NCBI GenBank assembly: GCA_964428485.1
Contig: CAYRYP010000007.1
Coordinates: 1 to 32,313, forward strand
Direction of reading: 5' to 3'
Source of the DNA: CAZPAN01 sp964428485
GTDB taxonomy: Bacteria; Actinomycetota; Coriobacteriia; Coriobacteriales; CADBOM01
DNA length: 32,313 nt
Shown: in pieces, positions 30,713 to 32,313 of the stretch
How positions within the stretch are numbered: the stretch's first letter is position 1
Layout: each line of letters opens with the position of its first letter
Notes under the pieces: generated by a model
Told to the model about the DNA's origin: nothing
What the model saw: the letters and a program-made list of their open reading frames with translations, nothing else
Databases searched by the model: none
Position numbers and translations under genes: made by a program

Positions 30713-32154
30713 GGGATTCCGAGGCGCTTCTCAACGATCTGTACGAGCTCACCATGGCCTACGGCTATTGGAAGATGGGGCTCAAGGATGCACAGGCGTG
30801 CTTCTATATGCACTTCCGCGAGAACCCGTTCGGGGGAGGCTACGCGATCGCGTGCGGGATGGATCATCTCGCCAAGATCGTCGATGGATTCAGCTTCACG
30901 GACGACGACATCGACTACCTCGCTTCGCTGACGGTGGCTGCCGGAGAGCCGCTCTTTAACAGGGACTTCCTCGACTTCCTTCGCGGCTACGAACTCTCAC
31001 TCGACATAGATGCACCGCTGGAGGGGACCGTCATGTTCCCCTACGAGCCGATGATCAGGGTCACCGGCCCCCTCATCGATTGTCAGCTTATAGAACCCGC
31101 GTTACTCAACGCGGTCAACTTCGAGACCCTCGTGGCTACGAAGGCTGCTAGGGTCTGCAACTCCACCGACGGCAAGGTCGCGGAGTTCGGCCTCAGACGC
31201 GCCCAGGGCCCGGATGGCGGGCTGCATGCGTCGCGCGCCGCCTACATCGGGGGATGCGCTTCCACCTCCAATGTGCTCGCTGGGAAGGTCTTCGGAATAC
31301 CCGTCTCGGGAACACACGCCCATTCCTGGGTGCAAACATTCGACAGTGAGCTCGAGGCGTTTCGCGCATTTTCCGAGGTGATGCCCAAGAACTCTATCTT
31401 CCTGGTCGACACCTACGATATCGCGGAGGGTGTTCGAAACGCCATCACCGTCGCCAAGGAGATGGAGGAGCGTGGGGAGAGACTGCTGGGCATTCGCATC
31501 GATTCCGGCGACCTCGCCAAGGGGTCGCGCATGGCTAGGCGCATGCTCGATGAAGCGGGACTCGACTACGTGGGCATCACGGCCACCAACGACCTCGACG
31601 AGTTCACGATAGCCTCGCTCGAGGACCAGGATGCGCACATCGACTCTTGGGGCGTCGGCACCAAGCTCGCCGTCGCCTACGACCAGCCCGCTCTCGGCGG
31701 AGTCTATAAGATGTCGGCTCTCCGCAGGGATCCGAATGGGCCGTGGGATCCGAAGATCAAACTCTCCGCACAGCTCGTGAAGCGCACCCTGCCCGGCGTG
31801 GTGGACGTTGTAAGGTTCCATAACAGGTCGGGGATGTATATGGGAGACCTCGTCTACGACATGATCACGGGCAGGACCTCGGATATCGGTGTGGACCCGT
31901 TCGATCCCGTGAGGAGAAGGGATCTGTCGTCCTACATATGCTCTGAGGTTCTCGTCCCGCTCGTGCGCGGGGGTAGGTCGGTCATCGGCGACACCGATTG
32001 CGCCGAGGCCCGCGAGCGCACCCAGTCCGAACTCGCCAGGCTCGACCCGTCGCTCAAGCGGTTCCTCAACCCTGGGCAGTACTTCGTTGGGCTCGATGAG
32101 GGGCTCTACGAGACGAGGGCTGAGCTGATATCGGATTTGGAAAGTTACGTCTGA
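30709..32154 (+). CDS. pncB: Nicotinate phosphoribosyltransferase
   Basis: PncB of 481 aa, which makes nicotinate mononucleotide for NAD salvage. It begins LNDLYELTMAYGYWKMGLKD, as in bacterial enzymes of this length. FGLRRAQGPDGG and SGTHAHSWVQTF carry the conserved active-site residues including the His. GIRIDSGDLAKGSR is the phosphate-binding segment. GVGTKLAVAYDQPALGGVYK and the Cys-poor C terminus also fit. The ATG lies in ATGA overlapping the ricT stop (30709-30712), with GGAAGGGCGGAG upstream in ricT. As last gene of the run it links NAD supply to the NAD-dependent mdh at its head. Confidence 0.95.
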   Translation: MRDSEALLNDLYELTMAYGYWKMGLKDAQACFYMHFRENPFGGGYAIACGMDHLAKIVDGFSFTDDDIDYLASLTVAAGEPLFNRDFLDFLRGYELSLDIDAPLEGTVMFPYEPMIRVTGPLIDCQLIEPALLNAVNFETLVATKAARVCNSTDGKVAEFGLRRAQGPDGGLHASRAAYIGGCASTSNVLAGKVFGIPVSGTHAHSWVQTFDSELEAFRAFSEVMPKNSIFLVDTYDIAEGVRNAITVAKEMEERGERLLGIRIDSGDLAKGSRMARRMLDEAGLDYVGITATNDLDEFTIASLEDQDAHIDSWGVGTKLAVAYDQPALGGVYKMSALRRDPNGPWDPKIKLSAQLVKRTLPGVVDVVRFHNRSGMYMGDLVYDMITGRTSDIGVDPFDPVRRRDLSSYICSEVLVPLVRGGRSVIGDTDCAEARERTQSELARLDPSLKRFLNPGQYFVGLDEGLYETRAELISDLESYV

Positions 32155-32223
32155 GCGTCTGAGCGGCTGGCCACAGCTCTCTCACATGCATCGCTATTCA
32201 AGTTGAACATATAGAAGGCGGAA

Positions 32224-32252
32224 GGGCTTTGGCCATTATTTTGACCATGCCC
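32224..32252. terminator. Possible hairpin between pncB and a convergent frame
   Basis: GGGC/GCCC (32224-32227 and 32249-32252) encloses TGGCCA/TGACCA (32230-32235 and 32242-32247), with one mismatch. The loop is AT-rich, but no clear T tract follows on either strand. It could serve as a shared terminator for pncB and the minus-strand frame. The rest of the interval from 32155 shows nothing clear. Confidence 0.3.
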
Positions 32253-32256
32253 TCGT

Positions 32257-32313
32257 CTAGCTCAAGCTGTTAGGGTCAAGCAAGAAGTCATATATGCTCA
32301 TGGTGAGAATCCC
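32257..32313 (-). CDS. Possible 3' end of a convergent gene
   Basis: Read on the minus strand from the window edge, a frame runs open for 18 codons (GILTMSIYDFLLDPNSLS) to a TAG at 32259-32257. It could be the C-terminal end of a gene lying to the right, facing pncB. It is too short to identify or to test by codon use. A frame of this length can also be open by chance. Confidence 0.25.
   Translation of the reverse strand, partial: GILTMSIYDFLLDPNSLS

Overview
The window reads as a housekeeping-rich chromosomal segment of a high-GC, anaerobic actinobacterium, most likely class Coriobacteriia (inference). The reasons are actinobacterial-looking ribosomal genes with zinc-binding (Cys-type) S4 and L36, a glycyl radical enzyme (an oxygen-sensitive family), class I fumarase paired with malate dehydrogenase, molybdate uptake, a Tat system and nickel-insertion genes. 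All confidently called protein genes lie on the + strand. Several start with TTG behind strong Shine-Dalgarno sites (rmuC, infA, rpsM, a TPR gene, topA). No IS element, prophage, CRISPR array or integrase was seen. No gene-free stretch exceeds 300 bases.

Layout. 1-98: the 3' part of tRNA-Gly(TCC) and its terminator. 246-2594: rmuC and a PhnP-like metallo-beta-lactamase-fold hydrolase. 2857-7985: an accessory-looking unit made of a glycyl radical enzyme of unknown substrate, a PucR-type regulator and a HEAT-repeat protein. 7984-11832: a structured intergenic region with a dyad-rich promoter, then modA, modB and modC for molybdate uptake; ModB carries an unusual extracytoplasmic domain. 11865-15652: infA, a terminator, then rpmJ-rpsM-rpsK-rpsD-rpoA-rplQ; L17 has a long acidic tail. 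15673-19763: glucose-6-phosphate isomerase, an amidohydrolase/deaminase and a TPR protein. 19810-24910: tatA/B, tatC, hypA, hypB and an archaeal-looking topoisomerase I. 24973-32154: a very tightly packed run mdh-fumA-fumB-tmk-holB-ricT-pncB, with several start/stop overlaps. At the right edge a short minus-strand reading frame may be the end of a convergent gene.

How the genes may work together (inference). Molybdate uptake, Tat export of folded cofactor-containing proteins and HypA/HypB nickel delivery fit a cell that builds Mo- and Ni-dependent respiratory enzymes. Malate dehydrogenase plus fumarase would feed fumarate to anaerobic respiration, and PncB supplies NAD. The least explained material is the glycyl radical enzyme with its adjacent PucR regulator and no activating enzyme nearby; this is the best candidate for an undescribed catabolic system. 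The mod upstream region is the best candidate for undescribed regulation.
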